From Arthrobacter gallicola (GTDB lineage: Bacteria > Actinomycetota > Actinomycetes > Actinomycetales > Micrococcaceae): a stretch of DNA of 64,000 bases. Shown here one piece after another: positions 8,465 through 16,915 of the stretch (position 1 is its first letter; each line of letters begins with the position of its first letter). The stretch is from positions 248,001 to 312,000 of the forward strand of contig NZ_JACSQD010000006.1 of assembly GCF_014836775.1 (NCBI RefSeq), read 5' to 3'. The notes beneath the pieces are model-generated. The model worked only from the letters and a program-made list of their open reading frames with translations, made no database searches and was not told the DNA's origin. A program made the position numbers and the translations under genes.

Positions 8465-10492
8465 TTATTTCAGCCGGACCGGCTCGCCCAGCAGCCGTCC
8501 CGCTGCGCTGCCCGCACCGGTGACGCTCCAGGACGTGTCCGGAACAAAATAACCGCGTTCCACATCTGCGGCGGTGACCGTGTGCGCGGGGGTGGCACAG
8601 GTGTAGTCAGCACCGGCGCCCAGGCGCTGGTAACGGCAGTTGCCCGCACCCGGCGGCAGGAACGGGCTGAAGTTGCCGGCCGTGGGCGTCACGGACGCCC
8701 CGGCTGTTCCGGTGTTGGTGACGGCGAACCGGTACGGAACCGTTTCACCCGCGGTGTAGGGGTTCGCGGCGGTGTTGCGTGCCGTATCGGTGCGGCTGCC
8801 GGTGACGGTCACGCCGGCGAGTGACGCTGCCGGGGCCTGGATTCCGGCTTTGAGTGCCACCGGGTAGCCGAGCACCCGGTCCGTGCCGGTGGCTGCACCG
8901 GAAACTGTCCAGGTGGTATCGGGCACGAAGTAGCCCTGGGCGGCTTCCTCCGCTGTCACGGTGTGCGCCGGAGTGCTGCAGGTATAGGAGGCTCCCGCGG
9001 CCAGGGACTGATAGCGGCAGTTGCCCGCCCCCGACGGGATCAGGGGCGTGAAGTTGCCTGCTGTGGGGGTGACGGCGACGGTGCCGGTGTTTTTGTTGGT
9101 CACGGTGAAGCTGTAGCTGACTGCTTCGCCTGCCGCATAGGGGTTGGCGGCGAGGTCCCGGGAGGTGTCAATCCGTGTTCCGGCGATCTCCACCCCGGCA
9201 ATGGTGGTGGTGCTGGGCGCCGGGGCCGGGGTGCAGCTGTTCAGCCAGCTGTCACTGAACTTGGCGAACGTTATGCCGTTGCTGTAGCTCGATTCATACA
9301 GGACACCGATCTGGCCGCTTTCCAGCCTGGTCACGGTGGAATAGGCAGAGAAGCCGGAGCGGATGGTGCGCGGCACACCCCAGGTGGCGCCGTCGTCACA
9401 GGACACCCGGGCGGAAACGTTCTGCCGGCTGTCCGGATGGTCGGCGTTGGTGAAGATCAGCTTTTTGGCGTCGTCGCTGCCGGCCGGAGCATCCGGGAAG
9501 AGCCGGGCGATCGCGGCGTTGTTCGCGGGGTCGGTCAGAGCCGTGTCCAGGGTGACGGGCCCATAGGTGGCGCCGCCGTCGTTGGAGATGGCCACCTTGC
9601 GGGCGTTGTCCGCTGCGTTATTGGAGCGCGAGTTGAGCATCACGCGGCCGTCGGAAAGCTCCACGGTCTTGTTTTCGTCCATCCGGGTGCCGACATTGGC
9701 GCCCTTGACCCAGGTGGCCCCATGATCGTCCGAGTACACGCTGTAAGCCTGGATGGCGTTGGTTCCGTCGCTCTGCCGGATGTCCCCGGCGAACTGCTGG
9801 ACCAACCGTCCGGCGTGGGCGCCGTAGCGCAGCTGGATGCCCTCGCCGGAACTGGCGAACATGGCGCGCACGTCCCCGGGCTGTGGGTTGGTGGTGCTTG
9901 ATCCAGGCTTCACCACGTTGGTGATGAGGCGGGGTTCGCCCCAGGTGATGCCGCCGTCGCTGGATTCGGTCACCTGGGCGCTGAGCACGTTGCGGTTCGC
10001 GTCATCGTTGCCGAACGAGCCGCTGCCGAACCCGGTGTTCTTCGAATACACCGAGAACAGGAACAGCTTTCCGGTCTCCGCGTCGTAGACGAAGCTGGGA
10101 TCACTGTAGCCGTACTTGCCGGCGCCGTTGTTGGCCGCGTCCGCGAAGCCCGCCAGGATGGTGCGCTGGGTATCCCAGGTGGCCCCGCCGTCGGTGCTGC
10201 GGCGCATCACGATCGAGTTGGGGTTGGGCGAGTCCGCCGCGTTGTTGGGCCGTCCGTCCCAGGCAGCGATTACCACTCCGTTGCCGAGGTAGCTGAGCGC
10301 CGGAATCCGGTAGGCGGCAAACGGACTCACAACCGTGGAGCCCAGATTCTGTTCGCTGAAGGTTCCGGGCGGATCGGTGGGGGCTGCCGCAGCGGGGACT
10401 GCTGCTGCCACCATGCCGGAGAGGGCTACCACGCCGGCCAGTGCGGCAGCGGTCAGGTATTTGAAGGGCCTTCGGCGGTTTGTTCGGGACAT
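8465..10492 (-). CDS. nanH: Secreted exo-alpha-sialidase (GH33) with two C-terminal repeat domains
   Basis: A 675-residue exported sialidase. The signal region starts 'MSRTNRRRPFKYLTAAALAG'; the RRxF pattern fits a twin-arginine signal, with a likely cut after 'VPAAAA'. The catalytic propeller (about 50–420) shows the arginine motif YRIP, an acid/base Asp in 'AAWDGRP', and at least four Asp-boxes (for example STDGGATW, SSDGGITW, SDDHGATW). Two tandem modules of about 120 residues follow, each ending near 'YFVPDT-W-V-GA…LG-PV-LK', probably for binding or spacing. The ATG at 10492 is chosen over an upstream start because AAGGA precedes it and the signal then begins correctly. It releases terminal sialic acid outside the cell. 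Confidence 0.92.
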   Translation of the reverse strand: MSRTNRRRPFKYLTAAALAGVVALSGMVAAAVPAAAAPTDPPGTFSEQNLGSTVVSPFAAYRIPALSYLGNGVVIAAWDGRPNNAADSPNPNSIVMRRSTDGGATWDTQRTILAGFADAANNGAGKYGYSDPSFVYDAETGKLFLFSVYSKNTGFGSGSFGNDDANRNVLSAQVTESSDGGITWGEPRLITNVVKPGSSTTNPQPGDVRAMFASSGEGIQLRYGAHAGRLVQQFAGDIRQSDGTNAIQAYSVYSDDHGATWVKGANVGTRMDENKTVELSDGRVMLNSRSNNAADNARKVAISNDGGATYGPVTLDTALTDPANNAAIARLFPDAPAGSDDAKKLIFTNADHPDSRQNVSARVSCDDGATWGVPRTIRSGFSAYSTVTRLESGQIGVLYESSYSNGITFAKFSDSWLNSCTPAPAPSTTTIAGVEIAGTRIDTSRDLAANPYAAGEAVSYSFTVTNKNTGTVAVTPTAGNFTPLIPSGAGNCRYQSLAAGASYTCSTPAHTVTAEEAAQGYFVPDTTWTVSGAATGTDRVLGYPVALKAGIQAPAASLAGVTVTGSRTDTARNTAANPYTAGETVPYRFAVTNTGTAGASVTPTAGNFSPFLPPGAGNCRYQRLGAGADYTCATPAHTVTAADVERGYFVPDTSWSVTGAGSAAGRLLGEPVRLK

Positions 10493-10613
10493 TCCGGTCC
10501 TTTCATTGGGCCGGTGAGCACACCGGCTTGGGGCTGCTGCCGCCAAACCGGCGGTAGAGCCAGCCCTCCGCCGGGACCGTCCTGAACTGGGCTTTTACAC
10601 AGCTCGAACGAAA

Positions 10614-10625
10614 TCCAACGTTGGA
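10614..10625. promoter_or_regulatory. Palindromic operator-like site upstream of the sialidase gene
   Basis: TCCAACGTTGGA is a perfect 12-bp palindrome with a central CG, about 120 nt upstream of the sialidase start. LacI-family and some other sugar regulators bind central-CG palindromes, but which regulator binds here is unknown. The rest of the 370-nt gap (10493–10866) shows no convincing gene. Confidence 0.45.
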
Positions 10626-10866
10626 CATCCTACAACCGTAGTGATGCGTCTCACTAGGAGCAATGCAGTCCGCCGCTTTTGGCGTCGCGGAACCGAAAGT
10701 TGCTTTCACTCGCGACCGGGTACAGCTGGACCCGAAGGCCGATTACGCCCTGATCAGGGACCACCGCACCAGCTTCACCGGTATGCACCGCTGTCGCTGA
10801 TCCGGGGATCTGCTCATCTCCGGTTGAGAGACCCAATTAATGTGGGACGCTGCTTGGGATCACGAC

Positions 10867-12045
10867 CTACTCATTCCCGTCGTGCTGGCGGAGGATGAAC
10901 TCGGCCATTCCAGGGACGGTGAAGGCCACCAGTCCATGTTCCGGGGCGTAGATGAGACCTTTGGCAATGAGGCCTGCGCGAGCTGGCCCAAGGCTTTGGT
11001 GGCTCGATTGAAGGCGTTCGGCAACAGTTTTGGTACTGCAGGACTGTTCCCCGTCCTGTGCCATGGCGCGGAGATAATTACGTTCACTCCTGGTGGCCCG
11101 TTCCCAGCGGGCAGGGAAAAAGCCGGAATCGAGCTGACTGCGTCCGGCTTCAATGGCGAGAACGGCGTCCGTCTGCGTAAAGGGAGTCGCGGGCGCCAGA
11201 TCCCAAATCGCCTTTCCATACTCCTGAATGAAGTAGGGATAGCCGACGGCGGCCAGAGCTAGTTCTTCGACGGCTTTTGGTTCAAATCGCGCGCCGAATT
11301 TTACGGCCGGTTCTTCCAGTGCTTGGCGGGCAGCGGATTCATCCAGCGGGCCTATCCGGCGGTAATCAAAGAGCCGCTCGGCGTAGGAGCGTGCTTCACT
11401 GAGCACTGCAGGAAGGTTCGGCAGGCCGGCTCCGATGATGTAGAACGGCCATTCCCGTTGGCCGGCCTGGTGCTGAACCGTGATCAAGGCTGCGAGCAAC
11501 TCTGAGTCCAGGTCCTGCATCTCGTCGATGAATAGGCCGAACGCGCTTCGTTCCTCCTTCAGTGCGAGGGCGAGGTCCTCGACCATCTCCTCAAGATCGA
11601 TTTCGATTGATCCCGAGTCGGCCCGTCCTTGCGTCGTTTCGAAGCCGAATTCCGCTCCTGCTACGCCGACCGTGGCAGAGAAGGAGCTAATGGTTTTCAC
11701 GGCTTCTTTGATCCTCGAGGTCGCCGACCGCCGTACGAGTTTGCGCGAAGCCATCAATAGCTCACGGGCGAGTTTTTCACGGATGATCGAGGCGCCGGTG
11801 CTCCCAGACATTCCCTCCAGCCCGATGGTGAACCACCCCATATGGTCCGCGTGGGCGCGCAGCGAATTCAACAAAACGGTCTTGCCCACGCCCCGTAGGC
11901 CGGTGAGTACCATGCCCCGGCTGTGCAACTGCCGCTTACTGCGGGCAACGATAAGGTCGAAGGCGTTGATTTCGGCTTTGCGGCCGGTCATAGCGGGCGG
12001 GCGGAGACCGGACCCGGGCGCATAGGGGTTAAGCTCACTCTGCAT
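10867..12045 (-). CDS. AAA-type ATPase with C-terminal winged helix (ORC/archaeal-ATPase-like)
   Basis: A 392-residue protein. The P-loop is GLRGVGKT near residue 52 and Walker B is 'FGLFIDEMQDLD' near residue 165. The C-terminal quarter ('RSERNYLRAMAQDGE…VAERL…LIAKGLIY') reads as a winged helix. This is the STAND/ORC-like ATP-binding layout found in many actinobacteria with no firmly assigned role; it could be a regulator, a DNA-loading factor or part of a defence or mobile unit. It is a single gene with no partner on the same strand. Base composition is a little more AT-rich than its neighbours, and its promoter region is strikingly AT-rich, so transfer is possible. Confidence 0.75.
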   Translation of the reverse strand: MQSELNPYAPGSGLRPPAMTGRKAEINAFDLIVARSKRQLHSRGMVLTGLRGVGKTVLLNSLRAHADHMGWFTIGLEGMSGSTGASIIREKLARELLMASRKLVRRSATSRIKEAVKTISSFSATVGVAGAEFGFETTQGRADSGSIEIDLEEMVEDLALALKEERSAFGLFIDEMQDLDSELLAALITVQHQAGQREWPFYIIGAGLPNLPAVLSEARSYAERLFDYRRIGPLDESAARQALEEPAVKFGARFEPKAVEELALAAVGYPYFIQEYGKAIWDLAPATPFTQTDAVLAIEAGRSQLDSGFFPARWERATRSERNYLRAMAQDGEQSCSTKTVAERLQSSHQSLGPARAGLIAKGLIYAPEHGLVAFTVPGMAEFILRQHDGNE

Positions 12046-12059
12046 GTAACGAAGTCTAA

Positions 12060-12098
12060 GCCAGTATAAAACTATAGCTATACATCGCTAGACAATCT
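12060..12098 (-). promoter_or_regulatory. AT-rich promoter/operator region of the AAA ATPase gene
   Basis: An AT-rich island in GC-rich surroundings just upstream of the ATPase start. It contains the perfect palindrome TATAGCTATA (12074–12083) and, on the minus strand, a TATACT that could serve as a -10 box. The palindrome may be an autoregulatory site; no binding protein can be named. Confidence 0.35.
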
Positions 12099-12117
12099 TA
12101 GGGCCCCAGTCTGGTGC

Positions 12118-12243
12118 TCAGGCATCAGCAATGAAACCGCGGACATCATTATCATGACGGACGTAGTCAACCACATGGTGAGGCAACCCCCATCGCCGTG
12201 CCAAATACTGATCCGGAAAGGCCGACTGCCCCTCCTGCCGCCG
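12118..12243 (-). pseudogene. Possible coding remnant between ATPase and methyltransferase genes
   Basis: On the minus strand an open frame ends in TGA at 12118–12120 and reads smoothly back to about 12243. Segments such as 'PDQYLARRWGLPHHVVDYV' and 'RHDNDVRGFIADA' look like real protein. There is no ATG or GTG start with a ribosome site, and the frame runs out of phase into the methyltransferase gene. It is probably the C-terminal end of a lost gene. I do not recognise the family. Confidence 0.3.
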
Positions 12244-12244
12244 G

Positions 12245-12850
12245 TTAGCGGCGCCCCAGGACGGCGACCAGGAAGTCGGATTCGACGTCGAACGGGCGCA
12301 GGTCCCAGGTGGAGAACTTCTGCTGCAGCGTCAGACCGGCAGCCGAGGCGTCTTCGAAGAACGTCCCAAAGTCATAACCACGGCCGGCGCCGAAGCCGAC
12401 GACGATCCGCCCGTTTGGTGCCAGATGTTCGCGCATGCGTGCCAGGACGTCCGGTGCGGTACCCGGCGCGAGGAAGGTCATCACGTTGCCGGCGCTGACA
12501 ATCAGGTCGAACGGCTCGGAGATCCCTTCGGCAGGCAGGTCCAGCTCAGCCAGGTCCATGGTGAACCAGGGAACGTCCGGGAAGTCCTTCTTCGCGGCTG
12601 CGATCAGGTCCGGGTCAACGTCCACCCCGACGACGTCGTGTCCGCGGCGGGCGAGTTCGCCGCCCACCCGTCCCGGGCCACTGCCGGCGTCGAGAATCCG
12701 GGCTCCGCGCGGCAGCATGGCATCAACCAGCCGGGCTTCACCGGCGAGGTCCGCCCCCTGCTCCCGCATCTTTTCAAAGCGTTCGATGTACCAGGCCGAA
12801 TGGTCCGGGTTCTGGCGTTTTTTTGCTTCCCACAGGGTTTCTTTGCGCAC
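12245..12850 (-). CDS. Class I SAM-dependent methyltransferase
   Basis: A 201-residue Rossmann methyltransferase. Motif I is 'ILDAGSGPGRVGGELARRG' (residues about 52–70), followed by the acidic 'VVGVDVDPD', 'WFTMDLAELDLP' and 'IVSAGNVMTFL'. The N-terminus ('LWEAKKRQNPDHSAWYIERF') is typical of actinobacterial methyltransferases of unknown acceptor. It stands alone on the minus strand between a coding remnant and a broken acetyltransferase gene. Substrate cannot be inferred. Confidence 0.85.
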   Translation of the reverse strand: MRKETLWEAKKRQNPDHSAWYIERFEKMREQGADLAGEARLVDAMLPRGARILDAGSGPGRVGGELARRGHDVVGVDVDPDLIAAAKKDFPDVPWFTMDLAELDLPAEGISEPFDLIVSAGNVMTFLAPGTAPDVLARMREHLAPNGRIVVGFGAGRGYDFGTFFEDASAAGLTLQQKFSTWDLRPFDVESDFLVAVLGRR

Positions 12851-12925
12851 CCTTCCAGCGTACGCGTCCCGGGGAGGCGGGTGGCTGTCACCAGGCCCGG
12901 GGTTCTGCCGGCCGGTGCTGATCGG

Positions 12926-13147
12926 TTAGTCCGGCACCAGCGAGATCCAGTAGCGCCGCACGGGAGAGGACCGTGGGGCATCAGCTTCGTCGATAGTTCC
13001 GCCATGGCGCTCAATGCCTTCGGCGGAATCAACGGCGTCGCTGGCCAGCAGCCCGAACCCATCCTCATGCATCCCCGGGCCCCACTCTTCGATGGCGTCA
13101 CGCCAGGCCGCGTAGAGCTCGATGGTGGGCTCGACCAGTTCAGGCAT
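12926..13147 (-). pseudogene. GNAT acetyltransferase with large in-frame internal deletion
   Basis: The 73-residue frame starts 'MPELVEPTIELYAAWRDAI' and runs to 'DSAEG', the usual first ~45 residues of a GNAT subfamily. It then jumps straight to 'IERHGGTIDEADAPRSSPV' and 'RRYWISLVPD', the usual last ~28 residues of the same subfamily. About 100 central residues are absent, including the acetyl-CoA pyrophosphate loop (R/QxxGxG/A). The reading frame is kept, so a short peptide may still be made but cannot acetylate. The ATG at 13147 is chosen because it matches the family start; an upstream ATG at 13222 would add an unrelated leader. Confidence 0.7.
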
Positions 13148-13344
13148 GGTGCAACTGTAGTGTGCCGGCTTCCGTGATGCGGCAGGCCCCTCCCCCAGCC
13201 AGGTGAGGGTGCCGGAAACCATTGAACGCCACCGGGCGCAGGGCTGGTCCTGGCAGGGCTTTCACCGGAGGTGCGCGGTCAGTGCCGGAATTCAGTCTGC
13301 ACGAATCACAGCCAGGAAGCCGGATCGGCGGTAGGTTGTCAGCC

Positions 13345-14634
13345 ATGAGCGCGAGATTCCCATCCTTTGCGGAAGCCTGGTCCATGCGTGCGCAACGTCT
13401 GGGGAACAGGGCAACCCGCTCCTGGGCCGCGGTCTGCGCAGCGGTAGCGCTTGCCGCGTTCCTAATTTCCACCCTCATCGTGCTGAGTGACGCCATCCTG
13501 TGGCCGGGGGCGGATCTCGTCCGGCTCGTGGCGTCGGTATTCGTCGGCCCGCTGGGGCTGGCATTCTCCGTTATTGTGCTCTGGCAGCAGTCCGGCCGGA
13601 TGGCTGCACCGGCTGCCTTCTTCACCGCTGTCAGCACGGTCCCCGCGCTGGGGCTGGCAACTGTGGCCGCAGCCAGCTGGTCGACCGGTTTCACCGATGC
13701 CGGCCCCCAGACAGGCTGGTTCAGCGGCGCCTGGTCTCCGTTGGCTGCCGCGGCCTGGACCGCGGGAACGGTCAGCCTCATTGCCCCGGTGCGCGCACTC
13801 TGGAATCCACCGGAATCCGTCTACGCGCGGGGAGCAAAAACCACCCTGCTCGCTGCGTTGGCGGCCTTATCGCTGGGCGTGCTTTATCTGACCGCCTTCC
13901 TGCTTGCCCCGCTTGCCGCCGCGGCTCTCTTAGCTGTTTCGCTCCGGGCTTCCGGTTCGGCCACCACGGACGCGGCCTCCGCGGAGAGTGCCTCCGCAGG
14001 CCCGGTGCGGCCCGGCGCACCCCTCCCCTACCAAGCAGCAACAGCCGCCCGCCGCACGGGACCCGCGGCTCCCAGACATTTACCGCCGTCGCGCAGGCTG
14101 CGGACGGCGGTTGCCGGGATTGGGTTAGCGACGCTTTTTCTTGGTGTGGGCTGCGCGGTGTTTGCGCTCACCGGGAGCCGCTGGCCGGAGCTGGCCGCCG
14201 ATTCCACTGCCGCCATGAACCTCGGGCTGGCCGCCGGTGCACTGAATGCCATCCCGGTGGCCGTGGCGGTGGGGTTCGTGCTCCACCGGCGGTTTGGCCG
14301 GGTCATTGTGTGGTCAACTCTTCTGGTGTGCGGCAGTCTCCTGGTCGAAGCAGCCGCCCAGGCGGCAGGTGCAGGGCATCCCTCGCAGTGGCCGCTGACC
14401 GTTTTTGCCGGGGTACTCTTCGGATTCGCCCTGGCCCTCCCTTGCGCCCGGCTGGTCCCGGGACCCGCACTGCAGCGTTTCTGCGTGGTGGTTGGCGCAG
14501 GCTTGGCCGCTGCCTTCATCGGATTGAACGCTGTTGCCGCTGCAGGGTTTATTGCTCCGTTTATGTCCCTTGGCCTGCTGGCCTGGTCCTTCTCCTCGCC
14601 GCCGCGGAGATCGCCGGTTTCCCAGCCAGCCTGA
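13345..14634 (+). CDS. Multi-pass membrane protein of unknown function
   Basis: A 429-residue protein with about ten hydrophobic segments in two blocks (roughly residues 20–210 and 260–420), separated by a polar Ala/Ser/Pro linker. The start at 13345 ('MSARFPSFAEAWSMRAQRLG') is preferred over an upstream ATG at 13222, because the extra 41 residues overlap the divergent GNAT remnant and look non-coding. No transporter signature or catalytic motif was recognised. The next gene, a hydrolase on the same strand, begins 125 nt downstream. Confidence 0.7.
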   Translation: MSARFPSFAEAWSMRAQRLGNRATRSWAAVCAAVALAAFLISTLIVLSDAILWPGADLVRLVASVFVGPLGLAFSVIVLWQQSGRMAAPAAFFTAVSTVPALGLATVAAASWSTGFTDAGPQTGWFSGAWSPLAAAAWTAGTVSLIAPVRALWNPPESVYARGAKTTLLAALAALSLGVLYLTAFLLAPLAAAALLAVSLRASGSATTDAASAESASAGPVRPGAPLPYQAATAARRTGPAAPRHLPPSRRLRTAVAGIGLATLFLGVGCAVFALTGSRWPELAADSTAAMNLGLAAGALNAIPVAVAVGFVLHRRFGRVIVWSTLLVCGSLLVEAAAQAAGAGHPSQWPLTVFAGVLFGFALALPCARLVPGPALQRFCVVVGAGLAAAFIGLNAVAAAGFIAPFMSLGLLAWSFSSPPRRSPVSQPA

Positions 14635-14759
14635 GTCCGCCCGGCGATCCGGAACCATGGTTCGGAACCACCGACCCTAAATCACTGTTCGGAACCGCCG
14701 AACGGTGCTGCGGAAGAACCCGCTGGCCTCCGCTGTCCTCCGCCGCACAGGATGGACGT

Positions 14760-15770
14760 ATGAATCTGTCCGATCCAGAAACCGCCAACGGCGGACAGGT
14801 CCGCGTGGTTACGGACATCGTTTATGCCTCCCGGCCTTCCGGTGACCTGCTGCTGGATCTTTACTATCCGCCCCGGGCGCAGAACCGGGTTCCGGTGGTG
14901 CTCTGGCTGCACGGCGGCGGCTGGTTCACCGGTGACCGCACCCTGGCACCGGACCTAGCCCGGCATGCCGCAGCAACCGGCTGCGCCGTCGCCAGCATCG
15001 AATACCGGCTGTCTGGACAGGCTCTGTTCCCCGCCCAGCTGTTCGATGTACGGGAGGCCATCCGCTTCCTGCGTGCCGGCGCGGAGCGGCTTGGCCTGGA
15101 GCCGCGCGCCGTCGGGGTTTGGGGTGCCTCGGCGGGCGGACATCTTGCTGCCCTGGCCGGACTCACCGGTCACCTTGCACAGCTGCCCGGCGAACCCGCT
15201 ACCGACGGTGAGCCCGGTGCAGCCGTGCAGGCTGTAGCCGAATCCTACGGACCGGTCGACCTGGCCGCCGTCGTTGCCGAAGCTGAGGCCACCATCCCGG
15301 GGATGAACGGAGCATCGTCGCCCGAGGCCCGGCTCCTGGGTGGCCACCCGGACACGCTCCCGGACCTCGCCCGGTACGCCAGCCCGCTCAGCTGGGTCAG
15401 CGCGGCCGCGCCGCCTTTCCAGATTTCGCACGGCACGGGTGACACCCTGGTCTCCCACCGGCAGAGCGAGCTGCTGCATGCGGCGCTCTCCGCTGCGGGT
15501 GTTTCCAGCGAGCTCTACCTCGTTGACGGCTACCGGCACGGATTCCTCAATCCGCCCGGCCTGCTGGACGTGCAGCTCAGAGCGGTCATGGACGACGGGC
15601 GGCTGCTGGCCGAGGAACCGGCGCCCTCGCTGCGGCGCACTTCGGCTGAACCGGATGTGAAGGAGGCGGGGTTCGGCTTCGAGGACATTGAGGTTTTCTT
15701 CCGCCGCCACCTTTTCGCTGAAACTCCAGAATCTACGGAAGGACAACCCCTTGACCAGTACCGATCTTGA
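14760..15770 (+). CDS. Alpha/beta hydrolase (carboxylesterase family)
   Basis: A 336-residue esterase with oxyanion motif HGGG ('VLWLHGGGWFTGD'), nucleophile GASAGG ('VGVWGASAGGHLAAL') and catalytic His in 'GYRHGFLNPPG'. The ATG at 14760 follows an AGGA element. The long upstream extension of the same frame overlaps the membrane-protein gene out of frame and is not coding. The 3' end overlaps the quercetinase-like gene by 20 nt, so the two are probably co-expressed. A role in cleaving plant phenolic esters or depside products of the dioxygenase is possible; this is inferred from context only. Confidence 0.85.
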   Translation: MNLSDPETANGGQVRVVTDIVYASRPSGDLLLDLYYPPRAQNRVPVVLWLHGGGWFTGDRTLAPDLARHAAATGCAVASIEYRLSGQALFPAQLFDVREAIRFLRAGAERLGLEPRAVGVWGASAGGHLAALAGLTGHLAQLPGEPATDGEPGAAVQAVAESYGPVDLAAVVAEAEATIPGMNGASSPEARLLGGHPDTLPDLARYASPLSWVSAAAPPFQISHGTGDTLVSHRQSELLHAALSAAGVSSELYLVDGYRHGFLNPPGLLDVQLRAVMDDGRLLAEEPAPSLRRTSAEPDVKEAGFGFEDIEVFFRRHLFAETPESTEGQPLDQYRS

Positions 15771-16797
15771 GACCATGCACGGTCTCGAGCCCGTGGTGAA
15801 CGCCCTGCCCGGCGAACCTGTGCCCTACTACCTCGCCTCCGGGGAGGGACTGCGTTACGAGTGCGACGGCCAGCTGTGGACGGTTATTGCCCGCGGCGCG
15901 GACACGGGCGGGTTGTTCGACGCGGCCTTCATCCTCGGCCCCCGTGGGGCGGAGTCGCCCTTCCACAGCCTTCCCTCGCACCAGCGCTCGTACTTCGTCG
16001 TCGAGGGAAGCGCCCAGTTCTGGCTCTCGGGGCAATCCCGGATCCTGGTGCCTGGGGACTCGATCCATGTTCCCGAGGGCGCTCCGGTGGCCTACTGGAT
16101 GCTGTCCCACATGACCAAAATCCTGTTCTATTCCGCCCCCTCCGGTGCGCTTGACGCCCTCACCGAATCGCGCCGGACCGTGGACCGCCATGTCTACTCC
16201 ACAGCGGGAACAGGCGACCTGTATCTGCCCGGCTCGGCCACGCTGCATGATCTGCCGCGCGTCACCGCTGAGGACACCTGGGACGACACCCTCCCGGCAG
16301 CGAACCAGGGATATTTCCTCCGCTCCCGCGGCGGCGACCGGCTCGGCTGGCCGGATTCCCTTAATGCCTACGCTGCCAGGGGCCGCACCACGGGCGGCCG
16401 CTACTTCGCGGTCAACACCCTGGCCGCACCGCAGCCCTACATCATCCGGCATTTCCACCAGCAGCACACCGAGAACTTCCTCTGCCTCACCGGACGCATC
16501 TGGCTGTGGGTCAACGGCAAGGAGCTTCTCCTCACGGCCGGCGACTTTCTGCACGCCCCGGCCGGCACGGTGCACAGCTTCGCGATCGCTGCCCACAACA
16601 CCCAGATGCTCGGGCTGCTGACATCGGACGTTTTCGAGCCGTTCTTCGACGTCACCGGGGTCCCCACTGATCAGTTCGTGCACACCGAAGGACTGATCGA
16701 TCCTTCCGTGGTTATGCGCGGAATCCAGGGCACCCCGGATCTGGACCTCGTCGTCGTGGGCGGGCCGCCGGAACGGGTCCGGGCTACCGGACTGTAG
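15751..16797 (+). CDS. Bicupin quercetin 2,3-dioxygenase-like protein
   Basis: A 348-residue protein with two cupin domains (about 50–150 and 220–320). Both carry histidine-rich metal motifs, such as 'PFHSLPSHQRSYFVVEGSAQ' and 'RHFHQQHTENFLCLTG'. Length and arrangement match bacterial quercetinases such as QdoI, metal-dependent enzymes that open the flavonol C-ring. The start is taken as TTG at 15751, 7 nt after GGAAGGA (15737–15743); an ATG at 15775 is the alternative. It overlaps the esterase end by 20 nt and is followed by a LysR-type regulator, which together look like a small flavonoid-degradation unit. Confidence 0.82.
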   Translation: MTSTDLETMHGLEPVVNALPGEPVPYYLASGEGLRYECDGQLWTVIARGADTGGLFDAAFILGPRGAESPFHSLPSHQRSYFVVEGSAQFWLSGQSRILVPGDSIHVPEGAPVAYWMLSHMTKILFYSAPSGALDALTESRRTVDRHVYSTAGTGDLYLPGSATLHDLPRVTAEDTWDDTLPAANQGYFLRSRGGDRLGWPDSLNAYAARGRTTGGRYFAVNTLAAPQPYIIRHFHQQHTENFLCLTGRIWLWVNGKELLLTAGDFLHAPAGTVHSFAIAAHNTQMLGLLTSDVFEPFFDVTGVPTDQFVHTEGLIDPSVVMRGIQGTPDLDLVVVGGPPERVRATGL

Positions 16798-16915
16798 ACG
16801 CCTGGCCGGCCCGCGCCAGCGTGACGCCTCCCGTGCTGCCGCGCACTCTGCTGGCAGGATAGGTCCCAAACCGGTCACTTCGTGGCAGGGCCTGACCAAA
16901 CAGACGAGCGGCAGC

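Noticed and set aside
3..10546. Reading the first operon as a general dipeptide importer locus
   Set aside because: Subunits alone would allow it, but nanE, the ROK kinase, the lyase and a GH33 sialidase in the same block make sialic acid the better reading.
13500..14757. Long open frame leading into the esterase gene
   Set aside because: It is out of frame with the well-supported membrane protein on the same strand and is Arg/Pro/Cys-rich with no domain; only the part from 14760 encodes the esterase.
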